Below are positions 42,671-50,951 of a DNA stretch of 64,000 nt, piece after piece. The notes beneath the pieces are model-generated. The model saw only the letters and a program-made list of their open reading frames with translations. It had not been told where the DNA came from and searched no databases. The position numbers and the translations under genes were made by a program. Positions within the stretch are counted from its first letter, which is position 1. The number at the start of each line of letters is the position of its first letter. Origin of the DNA: Bacillota bacterium (GTDB lineage: Bacteria; Bacillota; Clostridia; Christensenellales; SZUA-584); NCBI GenBank assembly GCA_023410595.1, contig JAEYPO010000016.1, positions 57,183-121,182 of the forward strand. Reading direction: 5' to 3'.

Positions 42671-43384
42671 ATGAAAGTAACGGTGATAAACGGCAGCGCG
42701 CGGCATGGAAGCACATGGCACTGCAAGGAGGAATTTTTAAACGCGCTGAAGGAATACGACGAGGTGGAAGCGCGTGAATTCACGCTTCCAAATGACATGC
42801 CGAATTTTTGCAGGGGGTGCTATTCGTGCTTTTATAATGGGGAGAGCACTTGTCCCGACTCAGAATATACGAAGCCAATATCAGAAGCGCTTTGTGAGTC
42901 GGACGTAATAGTGCTGACGTCGCCCGTATACGCTTTTGGCGTTTCGGGGCAGCTAAAGGCGCTGCTTGACCACCTCTGCTTCATGTGGGTGAGCCACCGG
43001 CCGAATCCAAAGATGTTCCGCAAAGCGGGCGTGATATTTACAACTACGGCAGGTATGGGCCTCGGAAACACGGTGAAGACGATGAAATACACACTCTTTT
43101 TTTGGGGCTTAAAGAGGATATTCGTGTTTAAAAAAGCCGTGGCGGCCATGAAGTGGGACGGCGTTAGCGGGAAAAAGAAAGAGCAGATAAAAAAAGAGAC
43201 CGCAAGCATGGCAAGGAAGGTTGCGGCGGCGGTGAAAAACGAACGAATGCTCCCCCGGCCGTCGTTCAGATTTATGTTCTCTCTGATGCGGGGCATGCAA
43301 AAAAAGAACGGCTACAACCCTACGGACAGGGCGCACTGGGAATCTCAAGGGTGGCTCGGCAAAGCAAGCCCGTTCAAGGGGTAG
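42671..43384 (+). CDS. Iron-sulfur flavoprotein / NAD(P)H-dependent FMN reductase family
   Basis: The 237-residue protein has a flavodoxin-like fold starting with the FMN-binding loop VINGSARHGSTW and a second loop SPVYAFGVSGQLK. Between them stands a compact cysteine cluster FCRGCYSCFYNGESTC (C-x2-C-x2-C-x7-C), the pattern described for the 4Fe-4S cluster of archaeal and clostridial iron-sulfur flavoproteins. Such proteins pass electrons between ferredoxin and FMN, sometimes to reduce oxygen or peroxide. The ATG 42671 is used because AGAGG stands six bases before it. It is a lone gene. Physiological substrate unknown. Confidence 0.85.
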   Translation: MKVTVINGSARHGSTWHCKEEFLNALKEYDEVEAREFTLPNDMPNFCRGCYSCFYNGESTCPDSEYTKPISEALCESDVIVLTSPVYAFGVSGQLKALLDHLCFMWVSHRPNPKMFRKAGVIFTTTAGMGLGNTVKTMKYTLFFWGLKRIFVFKKAVAAMKWDGVSGKKKEQIKKETASMARKVAAAVKNERMLPRPSFRFMFSLMRGMQKKNGYNPTDRAHWESQGWLGKASPFKG

Positions 43385-43449
43385 GCTTATGGCCGGCATG
43401 TGTGTAATTATCCCCCCGGTAAGCCTGCGGCTGCCAGTCTTCCTGCCGG

Positions 43450-43478
43450 GATCCCCGGCGAACAAAGTTCGTTAGGGT
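43450..43478 (-). repeat. Repeat family A, isolated inverted fragment
   Basis: GATCCCCGGCGAACAAAGTTC, then GTTAGGGT, is the reverse complement of the family A core found at 19.7 and 29.4-29.6 kb. It lies between convergent genes. Confidence 0.6.
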
Positions 43479-43532
43479 AAAGACACAGGACTCTAGAGAA
43501 CTATGTGAGAGCGTGGCGCCATTTCGCCCATA

Positions 43533-44603
43533 TTAAACCACCGTTCCGTTTGCGACGGTGTAAACCTTGCCTATGTTCTTCTTTACGGGCGTCGCCGTAG
43601 TTATGAAGCACTGCCCGTTTATGCGCTCGAGCAGCGCTCCCTGCCGCGCTTCGTCGAGCTCTGAGAACACGTCGTCGAGCAGCAGCACCGCGCTCTCGTT
43701 AAAATCTTCGTTAGCTATATGGAGAGTGGCGAGCTTTAATGACAGCATCGCCGTCCTTATCTGTCCCTGCGACGAATACGCCTTTATCTCGTTGCCGTCT
43801 AAGTACACCGCTATGTCCTCCCTGTGCGGGCCGTAAAGGGAAAAGCCCTGCTCTATTTCGGAGGACAGCGATTTATCCATGCGCTCGTAAAGCGAGCTTT
43901 TTATATCGCCTTGAGGCGGTACGCTCGCCTTATACTTCAGCCCGAGCGCCTCGCCTCCTGACAGGCTTGAGTGCACGTCTCGGCTTGCCTCCCCTATTCT
44001 TTTCAGGAATTCCTGACGCAGCCGTATTATCTTCTCTCCGTGGTCGGCCAACTGTTCGTTATATATAGACACAAGCTTATGAAGCTGCGTTTCCTTGATC
44101 CTAGACTTTAGCAGTGCGTTCTTCTGCGTCAGCGCCTTCTGGTATTCCTGCAGCTCGTAAAAGTAAGAGGGGCGCATCTTCGATATTTCCATGTCGATGA
44201 ACCTGCGCCGCAGCGACGGCGATTCCTTCAATACCTTTATATCCTCGGGCGAGAACACCACGGCTATGAAGTTGCCGAACAGCTCGCCCATCTTTTTAAC
44301 AGGTTCGCCGTTTACCTTAAGGCTCTTCTTGTCCTCTACCGACAGCAGCGCCTCGACACCCAGCTCTCCCTGCGCCTTTTTAACCGCGCCCTTAACATAA
44401 GCGTTCTGCCGCCCCTCGCGTATGCACTCAAAGTCTTTCTGCGTGCGGAACGATTTGCCGTAGCTTAAAAAACCTATCGCTTCGAGTACGTTCGTTTTAC
44501 CCGCCGCGTTTTTTCCCTGCAGTATGTTGACGCCGCCCGTAAACGTTACGCTCAGTGTTTCATAGCTTCTGTAGTTTTTCAAAACAAGGCTGCTAAGATA
44601 CAT
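43533..44603 (-). CDS. recF: DNA replication and repair protein RecF
   Basis: RecF helps load RecA at single-strand gaps. The 356-residue SMC-like ATPase has LKNYRSYETLSV, Walker A QGKNAAGKTN, the ABC signature region around YSSQGQIRTAMLSLKLA, and Walker B LLLDDVFSELDEARQ. I use the ATG at 44603, which gives the canonical MYLSSLVLKNYRSY; the frame is open 126 bases further upstream, but that extension is translated family B repeat. Normally recF lies between dnaN and gyrB; here it is about 39 kb past dnaN and on the other strand, the result of a rearrangement. It has no clear operon partner. Confidence 0.95.
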   Translation of the reverse strand: MYLSSLVLKNYRSYETLSVTFTGGVNILQGKNAAGKTNVLEAIGFLSYGKSFRTQKDFECIREGRQNAYVKGAVKKAQGELGVEALLSVEDKKSLKVNGEPVKKMGELFGNFIAVVFSPEDIKVLKESPSLRRRFIDMEISKMRPSYFYELQEYQKALTQKNALLKSRIKETQLHKLVSIYNEQLADHGEKIIRLRQEFLKRIGEASRDVHSSLSGGEALGLKYKASVPPQGDIKSSLYERMDKSLSSEIEQGFSLYGPHREDIAVYLDGNEIKAYSSQGQIRTAMLSLKLATLHIANEDFNESAVLLLDDVFSELDEARQGALLERINGQCFITTATPVKKNIGKVYTVANGTVV

Positions 44604-44620
44604 ATATACCGTCCATTCCC

Positions 44621-44699
44621 GTATTCCACCCCAAAAGTCTTCGAGCTTTTGGGGACCCCGTATTCCACCCCAAAAAGCCTCACGGCTTTGGGGACCCCG
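44621..44699. repeat. Two tandem family B hairpin repeats upstream of recF
   Basis: Two adjacent copies of about 40 bases, each GTATTCCACCCCAAAAG... to ...TTTTGGGGACCCCG (44621-44660 and 44660-44699). Each can fold as a hairpin. They separate recF from the next gene and partly overlap the open frame ahead of recF, so they help rule out the longer start. Confidence 0.75.
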
Positions 44700-44701
44700 G
44701 A

Positions 44702-45898
44702 TTAAATCATGGGCTGCGTGTAATACCACACTGCGCCCCAGATGTTTATCGCTATACCCGTCACCGCCAGAAGAGAGGGCAGCACAGCTTCGCGGCCCGC
44801 GACGCTCCTCTTGTAGGCGCCGTCGCCCTCAAACACGACGAGCATGAATGGTATCAAATCCACAAGGTAGCGGCAGCCAAACTGCCACCCGCCCATCGTT
44901 CTGTGCGAAAGCAGCAATACAAAGTGTACGATAAAGCATAGAAAATATACCGATTCCTTCTCGCGAAACCCGCGGAAAATGCTTATCGCCAGCGCAACGA
45001 AAACCGGGTTTACAAGGAAAAACAGCGTGCCGTTAAACCTTGGCCAGAACAGATCTTCCGAGCCGGGAAGCTTTAAAACCTCCAGGAAATTGCCCGGAAC
45101 ATACGAGAACGAAAACTGCTCGGACTCGATAAACTCGGGCAGGTAGTTGTGTCCGAATTCGAATATGTTGCCGAAGCGCGCGTAGTTGTAAGCCGCCGTT
45201 AAAACGCCGATAAACAAAAGCGGCAGCGTGTATTTTACGCAGCCAAGCAGCGTCCGTATAAGCCCTTTCTCACTGCCGAGGTTTTTATAAAGCAGATACA
45301 CCATCAGCGGCACGTAAGCGAGCTGGAACGGCCTGCACGCGAACGCTATGCCCAGCGAAAGAAAAGAAAAGTACCACGCTGTCTTTTTCTTGCTGTATAT
45401 GAGGTATACGGCGAGCACCGAGAAGAAAAACCCCTGAGTCTGCGCGGAAAACCATACCCATCCCGTCGCGGAGATGTAAAAAAGGTTGGTGCCTAATGTC
45501 ATCAGCAGCGCAAAAACGCTCGCTGAGAATCCGCCGTAGCCGCGCCTGTAAAGGAAACGGTAGACAAGCACGAAGCTACCTAGACCAAACAGCGAGTTTA
45601 CAAGGTTGTCGGGCGTGTTCATGCCGAATATCGGATAGAGCAAAAACTGCGCTACGCTGGGAAACGGCGGAAAGCTTACAAAATACTCTCCTCTGTACGT
45701 CGCCAGTTCGAGCCACGTCACATTTTCGGGCAGGCTTAAGCTTCCCTGCCACCACGCCGCAGCCTGCCGCGTATAAGAATCGTACACGCAGTGAGAAAGC
45801 GGCCCCTGGCCAATGACGCCGTATATTATGACATATGCCGCGACGACGATGGCCGCCGCAATAAAAAAGTGGTCAGAAAACCGTTGCCTTTCGTCCAT
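44702..45898 (-). CDS. Polytopic membrane protein, GT39/GT-C glycosyltransferase-like
   Basis: About 398 residues with roughly ten hydrophobic segments. The first extracytoplasmic loop after helix 1 has CVYDSYTRQAAAWWQGSLSLP and YRGEYFVSFPPFPSVAQFLLYP, the layout of GT-C transferases that use polyprenyl-phosphate sugars (an acidic residue early in loop 1, then a helix with Pro). A late loop has SHRTMGGWQFGCRYLVDLIPF, seen in similar uncharacterised membrane proteins. The start may be ATG 45898 or GTG 45916; neither has a good ribosome site. The acceptor and sugar are unknown. Confidence 0.65.
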   Translation of the reverse strand: MDERQRFSDHFFIAAAIVVAAYVIIYGVIGQGPLSHCVYDSYTRQAAAWWQGSLSLPENVTWLELATYRGEYFVSFPPFPSVAQFLLYPIFGMNTPDNLVNSLFGLGSFVLVYRFLYRRGYGGFSASVFALLMTLGTNLFYISATGWVWFSAQTQGFFFSVLAVYLIYSKKKTAWYFSFLSLGIAFACRPFQLAYVPLMVYLLYKNLGSEKGLIRTLLGCVKYTLPLLFIGVLTAAYNYARFGNIFEFGHNYLPEFIESEQFSFSYVPGNFLEVLKLPGSEDLFWPRFNGTLFFLVNPVFVALAISIFRGFREKESVYFLCFIVHFVLLLSHRTMGGWQFGCRYLVDLIPFMLVVFEGDGAYKRSVAGREAVLPSLLAVTGIAINIWGAVWYYTQPMI

Positions 45899-45955
45899 AT
45901 ACGGGTATTCTACCACTCGGCAGGTATTGTAACAATATACACTTTGACGCTGAAG

Positions 45956-46777
45956 TTACCGTAAATATATGTGCGTCGAGTCCGCCTTCCCGGATATTAT
46001 GTCTTCTATCAAATTAGCGGCGCTCGATATATATACGTGCGTGCCCGCTTTTGCGGGCATGAGCGAATACTTTAATTTCGCGCCTGCTCCGTTAGAGCCC
46101 GCTCTCGATGCGCCGTGGCAGTATTCGAGCGCTTTTGCGGCTTCCTCGTCCAGTTCTTCCGGGGTTCTTCCGCTTATCTCGCGTATCAGCGTAGACGAGT
46201 CGTCCTTCTTCCTGTATATGCCGTCGACGGACGTTAGTATGACGAGCGCTCTGGCGTGCACAAGAGTTGCTATAACCGCCGCAGTCTCGTCGTTGTCCAC
46301 GCATTCCACGACGTCCTTGCCGCCGCCCACGATCTTTTTAAGCTCCATCTTGCGGTTCTCTTCGCTCGATACCGGGTCGTTGTAGTTTATTATAGGTATG
46401 GCGTTCTGCGCGGACGCGCGCACCAGCAGCCTGAGTATGTGCTCCCTCTTCTCCGGGTCGTTGAAGTGGCTGTGCTCTACGAGCACCTGACGCACGGAGA
46501 AGCTTGGGCTTATAAACTGACGGTAGTTCTGCATCAGTATCGACTGCCCTTGTGCGGCGTAATCCGTTTTAATATCCTCCAGATCGCCCGACAGCTCGGC
46601 GCCGTTTCGCTTGGTGTAATCTATGCGTCCTATCTCGGTAGCGCCCGAGCTCACGAGCAGCATGCCGGGCCGGAGCGAATTGCCGAGCCGCGAAAATATA
46701 TTGTAGTCGATATCCCCGTCTTCCCGGACGAGAGCCATCGAGCCTATTTTTACAACAATGTCGTAAACGCTATCCAT
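45956..46777 (-). CDS. Amino-acid kinase family protein, glutamate 5-kinase-like
   Basis: The 273-residue protein has the amino-acid kinase fold: VVKIGSMALV at the start, the glycine-rich SSGATEIGR loop, PIINYNDPVS, VDNDETAAVIATLVHARALVILTSVDGIY (nucleotide-binding region) and SNGAGAKLK. These match ProB, which phosphorylates glutamate in proline synthesis, but it lacks the PUA domain and the usual GTGGMxTK is altered to GSNGAGAK. No proA or proC is near. It may be a diverged ProB or a kinase for another small carboxylate. GGGAG precedes the ATG. Confidence 0.75.
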   Translation of the reverse strand: MDSVYDIVVKIGSMALVREDGDIDYNIFSRLGNSLRPGMLLVSSGATEIGRIDYTKRNGAELSGDLEDIKTDYAAQGQSILMQNYRQFISPSFSVRQVLVEHSHFNDPEKREHILRLLVRASAQNAIPIINYNDPVSSEENRKMELKKIVGGGKDVVECVDNDETAAVIATLVHARALVILTSVDGIYRKKDDSSTLIREISGRTPEELDEEAAKALEYCHGASRAGSNGAGAKLKYSLMPAKAGTHVYISSAANLIEDIISGKADSTHIYLR

Positions 46778-47047
46778 ATTTTCTCCCGAATTAATCGTAT
46801 ATTATTTCGAAACATTATACACCAACGGAGGCGCCATATCAAACGGCGTTTTGCTTTGCGGCCGTCACTTTAGGGCAGCGGCACATAGCTTAATAAATAT
46901 TATGGTAATTAAAACGATTAGCGCCTTATTCAGGTTGATTTTTTACTCGCTTTTTGATATGCTTTGTTACTAAAGAGATCATATTGTTGCTTTTTTAGAA
47001 TTTTTCTTGACTGTTTACGGCACATTATAAGAGGAGGACGGCTATAG

Positions 47048-47491
47048 ATGATTATTGCTATCGGAAGTGATCACGGCGGATATGAACTGAAGAATGCCAT
47101 CCTCGACCATCTTAAAAATAATAATATTGATACAATTGATTTTGGGACAACATCGTGCGGCTCGTGCGATTACCCCGATTTTGCAAAGCTCGTATGCAAC
47201 GCCGTGCTTTCAAAGAAAGCGGACTTAGGCATACTCGCATGCGGCACAGGCATAGGCATCTCGATATCTGCCAACAAGATAAAGGGCATACGCTGCGCGC
47301 TCTTAGGCGACGTGTTTTCCGCCAAGGCGGCGCGCGAGCATAACGACGCGAACGTAATGGCAGTGGGCGGAAGGGTGCTCGGCCAGGGGCTGGCGCTTGA
47401 GATTGTGGATGCGTTTTTAGGCGCAAAGTTTTCAGGCGACGAGCGCCACAAGCGCCGTATAGATAAGATGATGAAACTTGAGGAACGCTAA
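47048..47491 (+). CDS. rpiB: Ribose-5-phosphate isomerase B
   Basis: RpiB interconverts ribose-5-phosphate and ribulose-5-phosphate. The 147-residue protein has the family opening IAIGSDHGGYELK (catalytic Asp/His region), CDYPDFAKLV, and the active-site ACGTGIGISISANK loop with its cysteine, followed by AREHNDANVMAVGGR. Length fits. AGGAGG precedes the ATG. It is 70 bases ahead of upp, with a hairpin repeat between; ribose-phosphate from this enzyme feeds PRPP, the co-substrate of Upp. Confidence 0.96.
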   Translation: MIIAIGSDHGGYELKNAILDHLKNNNIDTIDFGTTSCGSCDYPDFAKLVCNAVLSKKADLGILACGTGIGISISANKIKGIRCALLGDVFSAKAAREHNDANVMAVGGRVLGQGLALEIVDAFLGAKFSGDERHKRRIDKMMKLEER

Positions 47492-47501
47492 GCGTTTCTT
47501 T

Positions 47502-47540
47502 ACGGGGCCCCCGGCAAGTCGTGAGGCTTGATGGGGCGTA
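47502..47540. repeat. Family B hairpin repeat between rpiB and upp
   Basis: ACGGGGCCCCCGGCAAGTCG, then TGAGGCTTGATGGGGCG. It is the same element as at 30952, 44621 and 60045. Its position just after rpiB could also end part of the transcript. Confidence 0.65.
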
Positions 47541-47561
47541 AATAATTATAAGAGGTTTTAA

Positions 47562-48191
47562 ATGGGAAAGCTTGTAATACTGGATCATCCTCTGATACAG
47601 CACAAGATATCGCTTATCAGGGACAAACAGACGGGAGTTCGGGATTTCCGCTACCTCGTTGAAGAGATAGCGATGCTGATGGCATACGAAGTGACTCGCG
47701 ACCTGCCGCTTAAAGAGGTCGAGATAGAAACCCCCGTCGCGACAGCCAAGACGAACGTAATATCCGGCCGCACAATAGGCATAGTGCCCATACTGCGCGC
47801 AGGGCTCGGTATGGTAAACGGCATGCTCAACCTCGTGCCGGCGGCGAAGGTAGGCCATATAGGGCTTTATCGCGACCCGGATACGCTTAAGCCGGTCGAA
47901 TATTACTGCAAGCTCCCGTCCGACGCGACGGAGCGGGATTTGATAATCGTTGACCCGATGCTCGCCACGGGCGGCAGCGCGAACGGAGCCATACAGCTGA
48001 TTAAAGACCGCGGGGTGAAAAACATTAAGCTCGTCTGCCTCATAGCCGCGCCCGAGGGCGTTGATGCTGTGCAGAAGGCGCATCCGGACGTAGACATATT
48101 TGTCTGCGCCGTGGACAAATGCTTAAACGACCACGGATATATAGTACCGGGGTTGGGCGATGCCGGGGATAGGCTGTTCGGTACAAAGTAA
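47562..48191 (+). CDS. upp: Uracil phosphoribosyltransferase
   Basis: Upp salvages uracil by making UMP from uracil and PRPP. The 209-residue protein shows the family motifs DHPLIQHKISLIRDKQTG at the start, IVPILRAGLGMVNGML, the PRPP-binding VDPMLATGGSANGAI, and the C-terminal uracil-binding IVPGLGDAGDRLFGT. It lies 16 bases ahead of the V-ATPase operon. In Bacillales upp commonly precedes the F-type atp operon; here it precedes a V-type operon in the same way. Confidence 0.98.
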   Translation: MGKLVILDHPLIQHKISLIRDKQTGVRDFRYLVEEIAMLMAYEVTRDLPLKEVEIETPVATAKTNVISGRTIGIVPILRAGLGMVNGMLNLVPAAKVGHIGLYRDPDTLKPVEYYCKLPSDATERDLIIVDPMLATGGSANGAIQLIKDRGVKNIKLVCLIAAPEGVDAVQKAHPDVDIFVCAVDKCLNDHGYIVPGLGDAGDRLFGTK

Positions 48192-48207
48192 AAAGAAGGG
48201 TTGATTT

Positions 48208-48519
48208 ATGGCACTTGAAGTCATCACCGAAATAAAGGCCGCAGAGGAAAAGGCGCAGGACATAAGGCGCGCCGCGGCTGCGGCAGCGAAAGAAGCGGTT
48301 AAGCTCGCAGCGGAAGAGAATTCGCAGGCAAGAGAGAAAGAGCTTCTGTCTTTCAGGCAGTCAAACGAGGCCAAGGTAGAAGCGGCGGGCGAAGCCGTAA
48401 AGAAAGAGCTCGAAGCGCAGGGCATTGAACGCTCAAAAGAGTGCGAACAACTGAAAATAAAGGCCGAGAGTAATCTTTCCCGCGCGGCCGAAAAGTGCCT
48501 TGAGAGGATACTTAAGTAA
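48208..48519 (+). CDS. ntpF: V-type ATP synthase peripheral-stalk subunit G/H
   Basis: The 103-residue protein is almost entirely alpha-helical and charged (Ala/Glu/Lys/Arg-rich, heptad-like), as expected for the coiled-coil subunit that pairs with NtpE in the peripheral stalk (AhaH or NtpF). It begins MALEVITEIKAAEEKAQDIRR, close to that family. It opens the nine-gene operon and its TAA overlaps the ATG of the next gene (TAATG). Naming of small V-ATPase subunits varies between species; the symbol follows Enterococcus. Confidence 0.85.
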   Translation: MALEVITEIKAAEEKAQDIRRAAAAAAKEAVKLAAEENSQAREKELLSFRQSNEAKVEAAGEAVKKELEAQGIERSKECEQLKIKAESNLSRAAEKCLERILK

Positions 48520-50411
48520 TGGCTCTGCTAGATATCAACAAGGTAACGCTGATTGCCCATAAGGCCAACAAAGACGCCGTGATGAAAACACTGCAGTCAT
48601 TAGGCGCCGTAGAGATCATATCCGCCGATGCGGATGAACTGAGCCTCTTTGGGGTGTCCCGGTCGCTTGGGGACATCGAGTCTAAACTTTCCGACCTTAG
48701 AAAAGCCATAGAACTTATAAAGAAGTACGACGAAACAAAGACTTCGTTTTTAACGCCCAAGCCTGCCATTTCTCCGTCACAGCTTAAAAACATGGATATT
48801 GAAACGGCTGATAAAGTCATTTCAAGCATAAACGGCATCGCCGAAGATGCGAACTCCCTTAAAAGCAAAAAACAGCGTTTAAAAAACCGCATATCACAAC
48901 TCGAACAGTACAAGGGCTTCGACGCGCCGCTGGAGATTGTAAGGAAAAATGCCTTTTCCACGTTTTTGCTGGGCACGATTCCGGCCGATAGCGCGGAAGA
49001 ATACGCGCGCATCCGCGAGTCTTACGACTCCGCCTACTTTGAAACAGTGGGCGGCGACAAGGAGAATATAGCCGTGTTTGCTGCCGTATATTCTGGCGAG
49101 GCGGATAAACTCTTTGGCGAATTGAAATACTTAGGCTTTTCCGAGGCGTTCACTAAAGACTTGAGGGGCACGCCGTTGTCGCTCATAGCGTCTTACGAGC
49201 AGGCGTGCGTTTCCCTCGACTCCGAGCTTGCCTCACTGGAGGAAAAGACAAAATCGCTTGCCCGGAACATACTGCTGCTGCGCGAATACGAAGACTATCT
49301 CACAAACGAGGCAGAGCGCGAGCGCAGCATAGAAAGGCTTGGTGAAACGGGCTCTGCTTTCCTGCTGGAGGGCTGGGTAATAGCGGACGAAAAGGATAAA
49401 ATCGAACAGGCTCTGCTCGAAGCCGCGCCCGAGAGCTATATCTCGTTCCGCGCTCCGCTCGATGACGAGACGCCTCCCACGGCGATCAGAAACAAGAAAC
49501 TCGTGCAGCCGTTCGAGATGGTCACAGAAATGTACTCGACGCCTTCCGCGCGGGGGTTCGACCCCAACGCCGTCATGTCGATATTCTACTTTATACTGTT
49601 CGGCATGATGATAGGCGACGCGGCATACGGCGTAATACTCACGATAGGCGCCTGGGTCGTGCTGCGTCTTAAAAAACCTACGGGCACGTTCCGCAAGGTC
49701 GTGACGATAGTGATGTACTGCGGCATATCGACGGTTATCTGGGGCCTGATATTCGGAACGGTGTTCGCCATACCCGGCATACCCGCGCTAATCAACCCGA
49801 TTGAGAACGCGCTCACTACGCTAATACTGTGCTTAGGCATAGGGGTCGTGCACATACTCGTCGGCCTTGGCGTCGGTGCGTATATACTCATAAAACGCAA
49901 AGAATATCTCGCGGCGCTGTTTGACAAGGTGTCGTGGATAATCGTGCTGCTGGGAGGCGTGATGATCGCGCTCGGAGGCACGGCCGGAAGCATAGGAATG
50001 TATATGCTCATCGGCGGCCTTTTAACAGTGCTTCTTACGGCGGGGCGCTCAAAGAAAGGAATACTCCGCAAGTTCATAAGCGGTTTCGCGGGCGTATACG
50101 GCGCCACCGGCTATATCAGCGACATACTGTCCTACTGCCGCCTCTTTGGCATGGGCCTCGCGACGTCTGTCATAGCGATGGTGTTCAACACGATAGCAGG
50201 CCTTTTTTTCGGCAACGTCGTGGGATATATCGTAGCCGCAATAATAATGACAGTAGGCCATGTGTTCAACATAGCTATTAACGCGCTCGGGGCGTTTGTG
50301 CACACAGCAAGGCTGCAGTTCATAGAGTTTTATTCGAAGTTCTACGAGGGCGGAGGCCGTGCGTTCGCACCCTTAGGGCTAAAGACGAAGAACTTCCGTC
50401 TGGAAGATTAA
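48519..50411 (+). CDS. ntpI: V-type ATP synthase subunit I (a subunit)
   Basis: The 630-residue subunit I forms the stator half of the ion channel. The N-terminal half (1 to about 330) is a soluble, partly coiled cytoplasmic arm. The C-terminal half has about eight membrane helices, starting at MSIFYFILFGMMIGDAAYGV. The helix with SDILSYCRLFGMGLATSVIA contains the essential arginine (SYCRLF). The GHVFNIAINALGAFVHTARLQFIEFYSKFY segment is the family signature. Ion movement passes between this arginine and the glutamate of NtpK. Confidence 0.97.
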   Translation: MALLDINKVTLIAHKANKDAVMKTLQSLGAVEIISADADELSLFGVSRSLGDIESKLSDLRKAIELIKKYDETKTSFLTPKPAISPSQLKNMDIETADKVISSINGIAEDANSLKSKKQRLKNRISQLEQYKGFDAPLEIVRKNAFSTFLLGTIPADSAEEYARIRESYDSAYFETVGGDKENIAVFAAVYSGEADKLFGELKYLGFSEAFTKDLRGTPLSLIASYEQACVSLDSELASLEEKTKSLARNILLLREYEDYLTNEAERERSIERLGETGSAFLLEGWVIADEKDKIEQALLEAAPESYISFRAPLDDETPPTAIRNKKLVQPFEMVTEMYSTPSARGFDPNAVMSIFYFILFGMMIGDAAYGVILTIGAWVVLRLKKPTGTFRKVVTIVMYCGISTVIWGLIFGTVFAIPGIPALINPIENALTTLILCLGIGVVHILVGLGVGAYILIKRKEYLAALFDKVSWIIVLLGGVMIALGGTAGSIGMYMLIGGLLTVLLTAGRSKKGILRKFISGFAGVYGATGYISDILSYCRLFGMGLATSVIAMVFNTIAGLFFGNVVGYIVAAIIMTVGHVFNIAINALGAFVHTARLQFIEFYSKFYEGGGRAFAPLGLKTKNFRLED

Positions 50412-50452
50412 CAGCAAAAATATATATGTATTGATTATACGGAGGAAAGAAC

Positions 50453-50941
50453 ATGAATGATTTCTTAGGGCCATACACAGGAACTATAGTGTCCACAGCC
50501 GGCGCCGTGATGGCGGCCTTGCTCGCCGGTATCGGTTCCGCGCGCGGCATGAACTTCGTCGCTCAGGCGTCCGCGGGTTTCGTTTCAGAGTATCCCGACA
50601 GGTCAGGCCAGGCGCTCGTTCTGCAGCTGCTGCCCGGTACGCAGGGCATATACGGCCTGCTCGTAGCCTTTCTTATTCTTATTAACAACGGCATAATAAG
50701 CGGCGGCCAGATATCAGGAGCACAGGGCTGGATATACTTCTTCGGCGCGATGCCTATAGCGTTCGTCGGACTGTTTTCCGCCATCTATCAGGGCAAAGCG
50801 GCTGTCGCGGGCGTTAACCTCTTGACGAGGCGCCCCGAAGAGCAGGGCAAAGCGATGATGATGCCTCTGATGGTCGAGACGTACGCCGTGCTTTCACTGC
50901 TCGTATCCATGCTTGTCATACTGCTCGGCAAAGCTGCGTAA
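50453..50941 (+). CDS. ntpK: V-type ATP synthase rotor-ring subunit K (c), sodium-type
   Basis: This 162-residue proteolipid has four helices in two hairpins and forms the rotor ring. The residues that bind sodium in E. hirae NtpK (Leu61, Thr64, Gln65, Gln110, Glu139) are all found here: Leu60, Thr63 and Gln64 in LLPGTQG, Gln113 in YQGK and Glu142 in MVETYA. Sodium rather than proton coupling is therefore predicted. Only the second hairpin has the glutamate, as in NtpK, so each subunit carries one ion. GGAGG lies ahead of the ATG, which fits the high expression needed for a ring. Confidence 0.96.
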   Translation: MNDFLGPYTGTIVSTAGAVMAALLAGIGSARGMNFVAQASAGFVSEYPDRSGQALVLQLLPGTQGIYGLLVAFLILINNGIISGGQISGAQGWIYFFGAMPIAFVGLFSAIYQGKAAVAGVNLLTRRPEEQGKAMMMPLMVETYAVLSLLVSMLVILLGKAA

Positions 50942-50951
50942 GGACAAGACT

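Noticed and set aside
44621..44699. Possible CRISPR fragment (two tandem 40-base units)
   Set aside because: The units abut with no spacers, are self-complementary and recur singly at other intergenic sites; no cas genes are present.
44604..44729. N-terminal extension of recF
   Set aside because: The extra codons are translated hairpin repeats (WGGI repeated twice) and the canonical RecF start is at 44603.
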